Counted from the first letter of the stretch, positions 1 through 10,480 are shown. The stretch: DNA of 64,000 nucleotides from Triatoma infestans (GCA_011037195.1 JAAEAF010002807.1:1-64000); one strand, 5' to 3'. Notes: generated from the letters alone by a model not told the origin. A program made the numbers and translations.

Positions 1-26
1 ACCTCCCCATATGTATGCAACCAACA

Positions 27-190
27 AACCAACAAGTGTGAGTGTAACAGAAATATTGTATTGAAGTGAACTCTCTATACGAACTTGGTGAATTTGCTCT
101 GACGATGGATGAAAATCCGAAACCGGTCAGGAACCAAATGAATATGCACGCCTAGACGGATAATATACCAGATGTTATCCAGCATTATGG
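27..190 (+). repeat. Family-1 hammerhead-bearing repeat, copy 1
   Basis: The segment runs from AAGTGTGAGTGTAACAGAAA through AGTGAACTCTCTATACGAAC to the hammerhead-like core and on to TTATCCAGCATTATGGATCC. The same order recurs at about 6500-6690 on this strand and in reverse at 3925-3973 plus 5703-5830, with weaker reverse copies near 23.3 and 28.4 kb. It has no coding potential. Its class is inferred only from the ribozyme-like core; Penelope-like elements and small non-autonomous retroelements are the known carriers of such motifs. Confidence 0.7.
94..133 (+). ncRNA. Hammerhead ribozyme-like motif, family 1
   Basis: Core CTGACGA (99-105) is followed by one T, stem II GGAT/ATCC closed by a GAAA tetraloop (107-118), GAAA (119-122), the self-complementary ACCGGT (122-127) and C128, the expected cleavage base of a GTC triplet. 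Stem I can form from TTGCT (94-98) and AGGAA (129-133) with one mismatch. All invariant positions of the hammerhead core are present. Stem III is only a palindromic ACCGGT, so activity would probably need dimers or co-folding, as reported for minimal hammerheads. Not tested for activity. Confidence 0.6.
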
Positions 191-199
191 ATCCATCCA

Positions 200-460
200 C
201 ATATTTAAAGAAAATCGTTGTAACCGTTTGCGAGAACATTCCAAAAAACATATTCTGTAAAATCGCACTTTCGGTTAACCGATTTTCTTCAAATTTGGAA
301 TTCTATCGGGGCTTCTGATGTACATAATATTATATAGGTATAATATACATTCCATACATTCTATATTCTATACAAACCATACATTCTACTGAAGTGGTAG
401 GTTAGAGGAAAGGATATAACGCTACTGTTATCCCAGAACATAAAGGTGAATATTTCGAAA
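200..460 (-). repeat. DR (dominant repeat) fragment, module B
   Basis: Reverse-strand copy of the DR B module: GAAAATCGTTG near the start, CACTTTCGGTTAACCGATTTTC near 270, GGAATTCTA near 297 and TAGAGGAAAG near 405. The full unit is described under 18955-19835. Confidence 0.65.
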
Positions 461-2114
461 ATTTGCTGCGTTCCTCTTACTCCTCTTACTAGGAGGAGTA
501 AGAAAAAGTAAAAAATTATTCAAGTGCTTGCCGACGTTTTGGAAATATTAGTTTCAATTTTCATGGCTATAACAGTTCAATACAATCTACTATAAAGGTG
601 GATAATACAATTAAGCATAAGAATAAATTATTGTTTTTCAATTACCTTGAATATTCAGATATTGTCTTGATAAATTTATTATTAATATTTATATTAATTT
701 GTTTGAATTGCAGAGTTGCAGACATCAAAATACATTATAAAACTAAAGACTAGTGCAAAATATAGTAATAAATTATAATTAGCCCTTTACTGATATTTGG
801 GGATTTTTTTTTCCAACAACAGAAGGATTCGGGGGATCCGCAAATATTAAGCTTCCCATTGAACAACTACTTCAGTACAGATCTAGGCCCATTCAAGGTC
901 CAGAGTTCTCGAAAACGGCAGTTTGACATCTTAATATAAGAGTATAATTATAGACATAAATATACCAGACACAGATACACATCAATTACACTATACAATA
1001 AACTGCAAAATTCCTAAAACATTTTAGCGCTGATAAAGTTATTAAAATTATCAAAATATTAGTGAAATTTGATTTTCATTTCTATATTGGCCGATCTCAT
1101 CACTTTCTAGAAATAAACACTGTAAAATTATGTAATTATCTTCATAGTTGTTTAATTATTAATTACAGCTAACTTATAATTTAGAAGAATTTCGATAAAA
1201 TAAATAAATGACAGACAAACTGATTACATTTCTACTCAAAATAAGAGGAACACTTTTTTTTTGAAAGTAGGTTGAGTTCAGGAACGAATATCATGGAGTG
1301 GAACGATGAATGAAATGAAACAATGAACCGGCCACTACTCTAAACTGGGATGTAAATGTGGTGGTGACAAGGAGATTGTACCCACTACCTAGGACACTAA
1401 ATGGGATGTTCATGGTTCTCACGGGTATGTTCCTGCTGTTCATTGACAGCTGGCAGAACTGACATTTCTGTTCTTCCTTTGTTATAATAGACCTCTCAAC
1501 TCTTTCATTCTGTCTGTCTGTCTCTCTCTCCCCCCCTCCACGATCTCTCTCTGACTCAGTGAATCTGACAGGAACACAACCATAACTGTATTGTCATTCA
1601 TTGTAACAGATAACAGTTGTCTGGATGTGAATATGAGAAAACTAACCAACATACCATAAAATCTGGATTGCATATAATTTCTTTTTTTTACTTTCTAAAT
1701 ATTTAAAATTTAAATTTGATTTTAAAAAGCAAATTATTTTAAAAGCAAAATTAAATTAATTAATAATAATGAGTAATTAATATATTTTATGTTGAATCAT
1801 TACATTGTTGCCACAAACTGTAATTGTTTTAAAATTTTGTTACAACAGCCATAATGTTAAGCATTTGTTATTTATCTCAACGCAATAACAACAGGACGAC
1901 AGATAGGGCATATAGGGCTGGAGTCATGCCAAATACTGTTGATAGTATTCTACAGGTATAACAAACATTATATAGCCTTGAACTCTTATGGTGGCCATTG
2001 AACTGTTGTCCCTCTATTGTTACTATTTCAGGAAGTAAAAAAGGATTTAGAAATTATAGATTGTTGGTGTGTTTCCCAGTTCTTTCAAATCAATAATTTC
2101 AAAAGTGTTTGGCC
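461..2114. other. AT-rich interval without recognisable gene
   Basis: No ORF of interest or familiar repeat is visible. It contains a short CTGT/CTCT-rich stretch (about 1508-1555) and long A/T runs. The 63-codon reverse ORF across the CT-rich stretch is a simple-sequence artefact. Confidence 0.6.
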
Positions 2115-2265
2115 CTCAATGCTGGAAAAACAGCAGTGATCTTTTCTCCATGACAGCCTGCTTCATTTTGTGATCATTAACCGGTTATGGTGAGCTAGTC
2201 GATGATTTCACATAGTTGATCAAAACATCCTGACGATATGGGGCGAACGGCCCAAAACGGACGCA
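2115..2265. repeat. Family-2 hammerhead-bearing repeat, decayed
   Basis: It keeps the family-2 landmarks CATGACAGCCTGCTTCATTTTGTG (reverse arm, near 2150) and ATCCTGACGA...GGGGCGAACGGCCC (forward arm, 2227-2253). The reverse arm has lost most of its core. The forward motif has CTGACGA but AAAA in place of GAAA, so the essential G12 is gone. Confidence 0.55.
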
Positions 2266-2700
2266 CTTCCGGTCAACCGATTTTTTTTCAAACTTGGAAT
2301 TCTAGCAACATATTTAATTCTAATTAATATTATTAATGAATAAACTAAAATGGCACCTTAAAGGAAAATTTGAATTCCCGCCGAAGTTATAAGCTTATAT
2401 ACGAAGTTTAAAGAAAATCGTTCAATCCGTTTTCCCTCGTAAAAATCTGAAAAACTCATTCAGTAAAGTGGTACTTCCGGTTGAAGATTCTGACAGATTA
2501 CTTCCTGTCGGATCCCCCCATTGGGATATCCGTTTGAACTTTCTGTGATTTTTTCGTTTTTGAGCTATGCAGCTTATATACACAAAACACACACACACAC
2601 ACACGCACAGACCATTTTCTAAAAAGCACTTTTTCAGACTCAGCTGACCTCAAAACGTATATTTCTCTTACAGAAAGCAGAAAGAGCAAGTAAAACAGTA
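2266..2700 (-). repeat. DR copy, modules B and A reversed
   Basis: Reverse-strand landmarks occur in the expected order: ACTTCCGGT plus CAACCGATTTT near 2265, AAAGAAAATCG near 2410, ACTTCCGGTTGAAG near 2474, TTTGAACTTTCTGTG near 2532, a short CA tract (2586-2604), then CTCAGCTGACCTCAAAACG near 2638. The overlapping 60-63 codon ORFs are by-products of this repeat. Confidence 0.7.
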
Positions 2701-3325
2701 ATAAGATAGTTAAAAATTTAACATAAAAACAATGAATATAATAAAATACAATAAATATAATAAAACAATAAAAATAAACGCTGCATTTGGTTTATGTAAT
2801 ATTTTTTTTAATAGCTTTTATGTTATTGTTTTTTTAAATAGATTAAAGGAGCTTCCATTCCTTCAATATCATTCAATGAAAACCAGAAAATATGAGAAAG
2901 AAGGATAATTAACCAGTTAGAGAAAGAATTATCTTAGAAATTAAGTTATTTTTAACATGGCACACTGTCTAGATTTATTATACATATTCAGATCTTCATT
3001 CTTAATATTGAAACATATGAAACTGGAAGAAAGAAAAAAAACAAAAAATAATTTTTCAATTTTACTTATCTGTTTTTGTCAGTCTAACGTATTATTGTTT
3101 ATTAGAATAAATTGCATTTTCCATGTTTATAGATTTATTGAGATATCTGCAAATAAATTCTGCTAACTGTAGTAATTACATTTTATCTTCTAAACAGCTG
3201 GTTTTCAATTTACAGAAATAGTGTTGATATTTGCAATTTCACGGCGAACAATAGAAAAGTATGAATTCCATCGATTCACAGAAAAGCTGTATATTTTTTT
3301 TTTTATTTTTTTTTTACTTTACTTA
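2701..3325. other. AT-rich interval, nothing recognised
   Basis: Mostly A/T runs with ATAATAAA-type simple repetition near 2730-2780. The 69-codon ORF at 2957-3166 has no recognisable motif and biased AT codons; I do not call it a gene. Confidence 0.5.
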
Positions 3326-3500
3326 GGCATTTCCGCTGTTAGTGATCGTATCAAATTTTGGAAATTAACTTTTCACCGGAAATATATGTTTTAGAGGGGG
3401 GCCTGGAGCATGGAAAAGTGATTTCTTTAGTTACTGATATGGTAATATATGCGGTGCTGTGTGTGTGTGTGGGGGGGGGGGGAGGATACCTCACGTGGAA
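3326..3500 (+). repeat. DR module A fragment with GT/G tract
   Basis: It contains CCGCTGTTAGTGATCGTATCAAATTTTGG, TTTTCACCGGAAATATATG and a decayed 'gaggggggcctggagcatgg', followed by a GT run and 12-13 G (about 3457-3482). This is the position where other DR copies have GT-rich microsatellites. Confidence 0.6.
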
Positions 3501-3584
3501 GTCATCATTTTATTGAATAGATTATTCAATTTTTTCACGAGTTTTCACGAAACAGTACCAAAGATATTCATTCTTTAAATCTCA

Positions 3585-3720
3585 GAGATAAGTTCCGTGA
3601 TAGCTGCTTCTTCTTTGTGGTCATCGACCGTTTTCGGGCGGTCGCCTATATCAGGATGTTTGGTTAAAACAGTGAGATAACTCACAAGACTTGCAAAGAG
3701 CAAATTTAGTTTATACACTT
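3585..3720 (-). repeat. Family-2 hammerhead-bearing repeat, half copy
   Basis: Reverse-strand half element, from TCTCAGAGATAAGTTCCGTG through TTGTGGTCATCGACCG to GCAAAGAGCAAATTTAG. The motif (3621-3659, reverse) keeps stem I CATC/GATG and GAAAACGGTC, but the core reads CTGATAT, so G8 is lost and the ribozyme should be dead. Confidence 0.65.
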
Positions 3721-3960
3721 ATTTTTGAAAGTGCCTTGTGTTAAGAGCAAACTAGTTATGGGGGGGTTGCCAGTTATAGTGTCCATTCTCTCTTCGCGTT
3801 TTTCTTGAAAACGACTCTCTACCACATTTATTTGAAATATTTTTCCTGGGAGAACAGTACAGTACAAACTTTCCTCTAATGCACTTTTTGAACAAAATGT
3901 ATGATTCTGCCGCTAAATAAATATTAATATACATCTGGTATTTTATCCGTCGTAACATGC

Positions 3961-3973
3961 ATATTTATGTTGC
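3961..3973. repeat. Target-site duplication, left copy
   Basis: ATATTTATGTTGC, identical to 5703-5715. It marks the left edge of the LINE insertion. Confidence 0.85.
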
Positions 3974-5702
3974 AAAGGCGTTTGATTCTGTGGATCATCG
4001 TCTGCTTTGGTGCAAATGATTTGAGTTTGGGTAAATATCTTGATGAACCTCTACAAGAATATCAGCACAAAAATTAAAGTTGGCAGTTCATATACTGATG
4101 AAGTTCAGGTTACAAGAGGCGTTCTTCAGGGTGATACTATTTCCCCTTTGCTCTTCGCGATTTTTATTAACGATCTTGTTCGGTTTTTACGAGACCATAA
4201 TTGTGCTGAGGTTCAGATTGATCACACTTACGGCATCTCTTCGCTTTTATATGCAGACGATGTTGTACTCTTATCAAATACACCTGTAGATTTGAAAAGA
4301 AAACTGCAAGCATTAGAAAAATATTGTACTATTAATAAACTGGAAGTCAATGTAAACAAATCTAAAATTGTGATATTTAAGAAAAGCCATGGAAGATCCA
4401 AAAAAGAATCTTTTTTTTACTTGAAAGAACCTATTAAGGACGTGAGTTCCTTTAAATTCTTGGGCATATTGTTTTCTAATTCAGGGTGTTTCAATTTGGC
4501 AGCTAAAGATATGCTTAATAGGGCTACGGTGGCTTCTTGTGCTGTGAAGGCAATCTTCTCTAGGGCAAGGGTCTCTTCCTTGGCCAGTAGGTTAAAACTT
4601 TTTGAAAGCAGTGTCTGCTCGGTACTACTGTATGGCAGTGAGGTTTGGGCGTTAAGGTACATAGATCAGTTAGAGGTCTTACAGACCAAATTTCTTAAAT
4701 CCTTGTACTACGGCCGAATTGCACAGCTAGCTATTTGGTGAGAATGGAGACGGGCAGCATCCAGTTGAGATATCTTGTTTTTAGTAGAGCTTTAAACTTT
4801 CTAATAAAGATTTTGAATATGCCCAATAATCGCATTCCTGAAGTTTGTTACAACAGGATGTTAACAATAGACGGTTTAGTCGGTAATAATACCAAATTCA
4901 ACTGGGTTTCGCAAATGAAGGAGTACTTTGCTGACCTCGGATTTAGCTGGCTGTGGATAGAGCAAGATACTGGATTGATTGAAAAAGAAAAAGCCGCCAT
5001 TCTGAATTGTTTAAGGGATAAGTTGATCCGTCTGGACTTGGAGAGGATTGCCAAGCCTTCCTATAGTACTATGTACTCTATGCTCGTTAACAAGCATGGA
5101 AGTCAGGGCTATTTGTCATATAGTGTACCACTAGATGTAATTAGGGTTGTGAGTCAAGTACGAATGTCATCCGAAAAAAGGTTAATTGTGTACAGTAAGG
5201 GTGTTAAGTATGAGGTAAATTTGGAGTCAACTTGTGCTCTCTGTAACTATAGTCAGGAAACCTTGGCTCACATGTTTATTGACTGTCCTGCATTTTCTTT
5301 ATATAGAGAGAGATATTTATGTAAATATTACCCATTAACTGCAACAAGTATTTTCTCTATAAAGAATAAGAATAATGATTTGATGTGTATAAATTTATAA
5401 TTAACAGTTTAAAAATGAGAAAGTTTCTTTTAGATTTTTAATGGATACCTTTTAATTTTTAATTTATATTTGTTTTATTTGGCTTTTATCTTTATTGATA
5501 TTGTCAAATTAAGGTTGTTTTTTATATTAATTTTTATTTTACTGTTCATTTTGTTCATTCATTTTGTATTTTGTTTTTTTTTGTTTTTTCTTCCATTAGT
5601 TTTTCTGCTAATTACTGCATGTTAATAGTTTGTATGTCAAACCACTCTCCATCTATCATGTACCAGTGTGTATTGTATAGATGTAAAATAAAATAAATAA
5701 TA
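3974..5702 (+). mobile_element. 5'-truncated non-LTR retrotransposon (LINE)
   Basis: A 1729-bp insertion begins inside the reverse transcriptase (AFDSVDHRLLW read at 3978-4010) and ends in an A-rich TAAAATAAAATAAATAATAA tail (about 5683-5702). Perfect 13-bp duplications flank it at 3961-3973 and 5703-5715. 5' truncation, an A-rich 3' end and a variable-length duplication are the signature of target-primed reverse transcription. The first half of RT, the endonuclease and ORF1 are missing. A 3' UTR of about 300 bp follows the last coding part. Confidence 0.9.
3975..5400 (+). pseudogene. LINE ORF2 remnant: reverse transcriptase C-terminal half and CCHC end
   Basis: The reading frame needs at least two shifts: one between about 4010 and 4040 (stops around 4018 and 4032) and one near 4710. 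The middle part (4040-4741) has RT block 4 (GVLQGDTISPLLF, residues about 27-39 of that frame) and the catalytic YADD at 4250-4261, followed by the usual LEVNVNKSKIVIF thumb-side block. The last part (4735-5400) has a C-terminal zinc finger with Cys167, Cys170, His179 and Cys184 of that frame. I see no RNase H domain. The order and motifs fit an I/Jockey/CR1-like LINE; the exact clade is not resolved. The two frameshifts mean this copy cannot make an intact enzyme. Confidence 0.9.
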
Positions 5703-5715
5703 ATATTTATGTTGC
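5703..5715. repeat. Target-site duplication, right copy
   Basis: ATATTTATGTTGC, matching 3961-3973 without mismatch; it directly follows the A-rich LINE tail. Confidence 0.85.
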
Positions 5716-5830
5716 TCCTGACCGGTTTAAGGTTTTTATTCATCGTCAGAGCAAATTCACCAAGATCGTGTAGAGAGTTCACTTCAACGTAATATTTCTG
5801 TTACACTCAAACTTGTGTGCTCGGCAGACA

Positions 5831-6485
5831 TGATACGATTAGCAATTTCATATGTTGGGCAGCGAGTGCGCTGCGCCTGTAGCGTTTAAGCCGAGGAAGT
5901 AATTTTGAATAAATAGGAAATATTATTTTATCGATTATTGTAAATAAACTGGAAAATTTGTTTGTTTTAATGATGTTTTCCCTGATTTTTAAGTTCCTTA
6001 TGGTTTCAAAATAGCTTTTAAGTTTTAATAGCATTTGAACTCTCTTATTTATTAGAAATTAATAAGAAAAGCCGTTTTAATTTTAGTTTACGAAACAGAA
6101 AAATACGAAAAAAAACGAAGAAAATTCGAAATTGAATATCTCGGCAACGGTTTGAAATATTAAAGTGAAATTAACGGCATTTTTCTTCATTTTTTTAATA
6201 GTTTTCAATACGGTAGTAAAAAGTGGGCGTCAAAAGAAAATTACCACTTTCAGACACCGATTTAAGATGTAAGGCTGCAATAAAATCAAATAACATTAAC
6301 ACCATCATAAACTAGAGCGAAAATACTTCAAGAAACGTTACGTTCACTTTTTAGATATCTCTCGCTTCGTTTAGGAGTTATTTCAAAAGTGTCTTGTTTG
6401 AATGTGTTTTCCCGAATGTGTGTTGTTTTTAAGTGTTTTCCCGTTTAAATGGGACACAATGTATATATATATCACCATGTATTTT
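5831..6485. other. Interval between two opposed family-1 copies
   Basis: About 650 bp, AT-rich, with CGAGTGCGCTGCGCC near 5861-5876 and a short TA run near 6460. It lies between a reverse and a forward family-1 copy and may be the interior of one element with inverted ends. No ORF with recognisable motifs. Confidence 0.4.
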
Positions 6486-6489
6486 TATA

Positions 6490-6690
6490 TCTATATCTAC
6501 AAGTGTGAGTGTAACAGAAACATTACGTTGAAGTGAACTATCTACACGAACTTGGTGAATTTGCTCTGACGATAGATGAAAATCCGAAACCGGCCAGGGA
6601 CAATATAAATATGCATGCTACGAAAGATAAAATACTATGTTATCCAACATTGCGGACCCCATCCACATATTCGAATATTAATATACAATT
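6490..6690 (+). repeat. Family-1 hammerhead-bearing repeat, copy 3
   Basis: Close to copy 1 over ACAAGTGTGAGTGTAACAGAAA, GAACTTGGTGAATTTG, the ribozyme-like core and TTATCCAACATTGCGGACCCC. The 68-codon ORF beginning at 6533 runs through it and is not a gene. Confidence 0.75.
6561..6600 (+). ncRNA. Hammerhead-like motif, family 1, slightly degraded
   Basis: CTGACGA (6566-6572), T, stem II AGAT/ATCC with a GAAA loop (one A-C mismatch), GAAA (6586-6589), then ACCGGC in place of ACCGGT. The catalytic core is intact but the base pair next to the cleavage site (15.1-16.1) is A-C, which should weaken it. Confidence 0.5.
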
Positions 6691-6905
6691 TAATCGTTAC
6701 CAAAATATCAAAATTTTAAGAAAATCGGTTAACCAGTAGTGCAATTTTACAGAACAGGTTTTTGAGTTGTTTTTTTGGATTTCCTTCGAAAACGATTTTC
6801 TTTAACTTGGAATGCTCACTGCATAGATCTTACTGCTCTATTATCTTTTATTTGATACATTTTCCCAGAAAATCTGATTCTGGAGGCCCTAAAATTTGTC
6901 AATTT
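6691..6905 (+). repeat. DR module B fragment
   Basis: AAGAAAATCGGTTAACCAGTAG near 6717, TTCGAAAACGATTTTCTTTAACTTGG near 6785, and CATTTTCCCAGAAAATCTGATT near 6858. DR sequence abuts the family-1 copy. Confidence 0.65.
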
Positions 6906-7640
6906 AATTGTACCTATTAAGTGATAGCTATTGCAGTGGTGTGAATATTTCACATCAGCATATTTCACACCCTGATTTTTGGAGAAATCTGCGAAGCTGC
7001 CATTTTAGATTTTCGAAGTTGGTCATTCCATTTATTAGGGACAATAATACCAAATTCTCTTATTAAATAGGGACAATCAATTCAAATATATAATTATTCA
7101 TTAATGTAAAAAAAAAATAATTAAAATTTTACTCCTGTATTTTCTATTGGAAAATTCTTTTCCAACCATAACGGAATGTTTATTTATTTTTAAAAAGATA
7201 ATTTTGCTGCCAAATTCCTAAAAATAAAATTTCAACATAATCTATATATCTAATGAACACTACTTATAGCTTGCTTAGTTGTGGCCACTTATTTTTTCTT
7301 TTTTTATAAAAAGTTTTACTGGCAACTGTTACCGATAGATAATCTGGAGCCAAAGAGAGTTTTAGAGGCCACCACATACAGCAGGCGTAGTAAAAATGTA
7401 TGTATGTATGTATGTTCATTTAATGATTCTGCAACACAGGGCTGTCATTCTTGTCATAATGCTTTTAGTTAAATTAATTTTTGTCAAAAATGTCGGCTGC
7501 ATTTTAACATTTAGTAAAATGGATTCGCAATTCAATCACATATATATATATATATATATAATCATGCACTTTTGCAATATGCTGTAAAATTGATAGCGAT
7601 GAATATTATAGATTTATTATATTAATCTTGTAGTTTCTCC
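6906..7640. other. AT-rich interval with microsatellites
   Basis: No gene seen. (GTAT)n at about 7398-7413 and (TA)n at 7541-7561 account for the short ORFs here. Confidence 0.5.
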
Positions 7641-7649
7641 TTGGCAATT

Positions 7650-7985
7650 GCCATTATTCTAACCGGAAAAAATATGAAAAACACCTTGAGAAAGGAAAAT
7701 CCTCCATAGGACTCAAAAACTGGAAATAGAAAATGCACATGAGTGTAGATCTATTAAAAGCCCACTTCCAGGAAGAAGATATCTATAGCTTTTAACATCT
7801 TGGCAGAAAAGAAGATGTCACGGATTAGGCTGAAGAGCATAAGATGACTTACGAAAAACCGATGTGAAAAAATGCAAGTCCAAAGCTATGGACCGAAAGG
7901 AATGACTCTCAAGGTCATTGTGGAGGCCTATGTCCTCTTTAAGAACACGATAAAGCCAGTAGTAAACAGTAAGCAAATAAGTTAG
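7650..7985 (+). pseudogene. Possible LINE 3' coding remnant
   Basis: The stretch has less simple AT sequence than its flanks. In two alternating frames near 7890-7935 it reads like the DRKEW..IVEAY end of RTE-type LINE proteins, with stops and shifts, and it ends in AAGTTAGTAAGTAACAAGTAAAT. This is a weak call from a few residues; random similarity is possible. Confidence 0.25.
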
Positions 7986-8664
7986 TAAGTAACAAGTAAA
8001 TAGAACAAATCATTTTTACTTTCTTCAACTGCTGTTACTAACTTCTTTAAGTCTGGCTACAGATTGAGCATTTGAAGAGCGAAGTGGCTTTTGTTAGAAC
8101 GAACTCATGCCTCTTCTAACTGTGATTAGCTAGCGTAGCTTGCTGGCTTGTTGACTGAAGACTCTTTGGGCTCTTAAAAGGATTTGGGATTTTGTTGAAT
8201 TACAAGATTGATTCTTCTTTTTATTGTAGATGTTTGTTGGATCAGGGATTACAAACATTTACTCTTAATTTTTTTTTTAAATTGATGTTTCGACAATATT
8301 CATTTCATTTCTTTAAAAAAAAAAAAATTGATTGCGGACCTTGTGTTTGGAATCTACTATATGACCGGTCTTAAATTTAACTTACCCTAATTTGATAAAA
8401 GTAATGGCATTTGCTTATGATCTTCTTCTCATGATATCTGATAAGAGATGTATATAATCTTGAATCGAAAGCCAATCTTTCTATGTTAGAACTTTCAATA
8501 TGGTCTGAACAAACTACGAGGGTCATAAGTTCGCTGTAGCTCAGAAACGGTTTGTTTAATCAATACAATAGTTTCAGTGCGTCAAATTGGCATCCTTGTA
8601 CTTGTTTCTCATCAGTTGTTCTAGAGAATTTGGTAAGCATCATCTCAAATGTATTCACTTAACA

Positions 8665-9635
8665 ATGGCGAGTCCGCACATCGGAAGAACAACGCTCAGT
8701 GATTTGATTTTTAGTTGCAGGGGGTATCAAAGATAATGAAATCACTAAAGCATGTTGAAAGTGTACAGGAATAATCGTTTGAACCGTTCGAACGTTTACA
8801 AATGGGTAGAACAGTTTAAAAGTGGCCGTATAATATCTGTGACGAGCAACGACGTGGACGACCGGTTGAAGTTGTAACTTCCTCCCTCGAATCTCGCATT
8901 AACGCGTTAATTCAGGACTACAGGCGTATTACTGTTGAACTGATAGATGAGGAAGTGCACACGAGTGTTGAAACTGTGCATAACATTATTCAGAATAAGC
9001 TGCAGTTCAAGAAAACTTGTGCGAGATGGTTTCCAAGACAACTTACAGATGCCCACAAAGAAACCAGGTTTCAAATCAGTCAAAGTGGGGTGGGAGATCC
9101 TTCCACTTCCCCCCTACAGCTCCGACCTCGCCCCATCGAACTTCCATTTGTTTGGACCCCTTAAAGAGGCTCTAATGAAGAAGTTAAAAATCAGGTGCAA
9201 AAGTGGCTTCGAGATTATAATGGATGTGTTGGATGGAGAGAATTGGTTTTGTTTGATGAGTTAAGAAGAAGACTTGGTTAACACTGGTTAATTGATATAT
9301 TAATAATGAGACACAGACTGCCTGGACTATACAATGGATGAATGTTTAAGGTTGAGTGGTAAGAGAATGACACATAGCGATTGGATGTACTGAACTAATT
9401 TCCACTGTGTTTAACTGAGTTCCATGGACTGTCCGTCGCTATATTTATACAGCTTCTCCCACTCTCCCACTTCAGTCCGAGAGAGTGGTTGAGCTTCTCT
9501 TGCTCTCTGTGGTTGCTGAGCTTCTCTTGCTGTTACAGAGATCAACCCAAAGAATTTTATGCCAGAGGCATACACAAATTAGAAGAACAATGGGACAAGT
9601 GTATAAATGTTGCTGGGGACTATGTTGAAAAGTAG
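8665..9635 (+). pseudogene. Mariner transposase, fragmented
   Basis: Readable pieces in order: an N-terminal HTH part (NRLNRSNVYKWVEQFKSGR near 8770-8830), CDEQRRGRPVEVVT (8838-8880), a second HTH (SSLESRINALIQDYRRITVE, 8880-8940), VHNIIQNKL, then PPYSSDLAPSNFHLFGPLKE (near 9107-9168), VQKWLRD (near 9195), and after a foreign block the C-terminus QPKEFYARGIHKLEEQWDKC ending at a stop at 9633-9635. HPPYSSDLAPSNFHLF-type sequence is the mariner signature around the second catalytic Asp. The region with the first Asp is deleted near 9085. Confidence 0.85.
9209..9535. mobile_element. Insertion in the mariner transposase, LTR-like
   Basis: About 325 bp unrelated to transposase splits the C-terminal coding part. 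It has a TATTTATA box-like run near 9441 and ends in GCTGTTACA before GAGAT; GAGAT also occurs just before its start (9205-9209), a possible 5-bp duplication. The phrase 'gagacacagactgcctggacta' near 9310 has a near match at 32513-32535. Solo LTR is my best guess. Confidence 0.4.
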
Positions 9636-9714
9636 GCCAAAGTTTTGAATTGATTAAATAAATCGTTTTTGAGCTAGAGCGATTTGTCTCGTTACTTATA
9701 GAATGACTCTCATA

Positions 9715-10480
9715 TTAAAACATATTTTACTTGACTGCCCACTTCTGGACTCCATCAGAGCCGGCCTAATTCGTTCGCAACATAGTTCTACATGCTGATC
9801 CCTGCCTCCAACTCACCTACATCTCTTAGTGGATCCTCGATATGTAAAATTTTTTCAGAATTTTTAAAATTGAATTCTTTGATAAATTAGTGACATGATG
9901 TTTCCTTTTCTTTTTTTTTCCAAAAGAAACTGCTGTAACTAACTAACTGCACTGTAATTACGAATGTTTATTAGGTTTTATTATATTATGATTGATGGTC
10001 TTATTATGATACCATGCATGTATTATAATCATTATGGAGCATGTAGCATACTAAGAGAATAACAAGAATTCTATAACTGTTTCAATTGCACCAAAAGAAA
10101 ATCGTATATTTACATTTCACTACACAATTTTAAATTTCAGTCTTATAAAAGAAATTAATATTACTGTAACAACTGTTAAGTAATTGTTATAAGAAAACAA
10201 TATATATTTAAAAAAAAAATTAATAATAATATTTTATATAAAAAGAGTGGGGAGGAAAAACACGTGTATGAGAAGAAAACGTTAAATTTCGCGTTTGGCA
10301 CGGATTCTGCCACAGCAATTGCATTTTTCTAAAATAGATTCTGTAACTGTTCCAACAAAGGTAGACCTCTAAAAATGTAGTATTACAAAAATAACTTCTT
10401 TAAAAAAAAAATAAATAAATAAATCTAATATGAGGGTAAAAATGTGGCATTAGTAGAAGAAAAAATGTTTTAATACTTTA
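9715..10480. other. AT-rich interval, nothing recognised
   Basis: A sentence-like non-repetitive patch at 9720-9850 ('ttgactgcccacttctggactcc') might be a LINE end, but I cannot support a frame. The rest is AT-rich and without ORFs. Confidence 0.4.

Larger units (their letters stand above)
3925..5830 (-). repeat. Family-1 hammerhead-bearing repeat split by a LINE insertion
   Basis: Left piece 3925-3973 (ACATCTGGTATTTTATCCGTC, GCATATTTATGTTGC) and right piece 5703-5830 (ATATTTATGTTGCTCCTGACC ... AGTTCACTTCAACG ... TGTTACACTCAAACTTG) together reproduce the reverse complement of the copies at 27-190 and 6490-6690. The LINE at 3974-5702 lies between them. The motif at 5714-5757 has CTGACGA on the reverse strand but TAAA in place of GAAA, and a degraded stem II. 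Confidence 0.75.
8515..9714 (+). mobile_element. Mariner (Tc1/mariner) DNA transposon, defective
   Basis: Imperfect terminal inverted repeats: the left begins TACGAGGGTCATAAGTTCG at 8515; the right, read in reverse from 9714, begins TATGAGAGTCATTCTATAAG. A TA dinucleotide sits at each edge, as expected for a TA target duplication. Mariner transposase fragments lie between. An inserted block at about 9209-9535 and at least one deletion near 9080 make it non-functional. Confidence 0.85.

Noticed and set aside
4417..4662. Antisense ORF opposite the LINE RT
   Set aside because: Shadow frame of the reverse transcriptase remnant.
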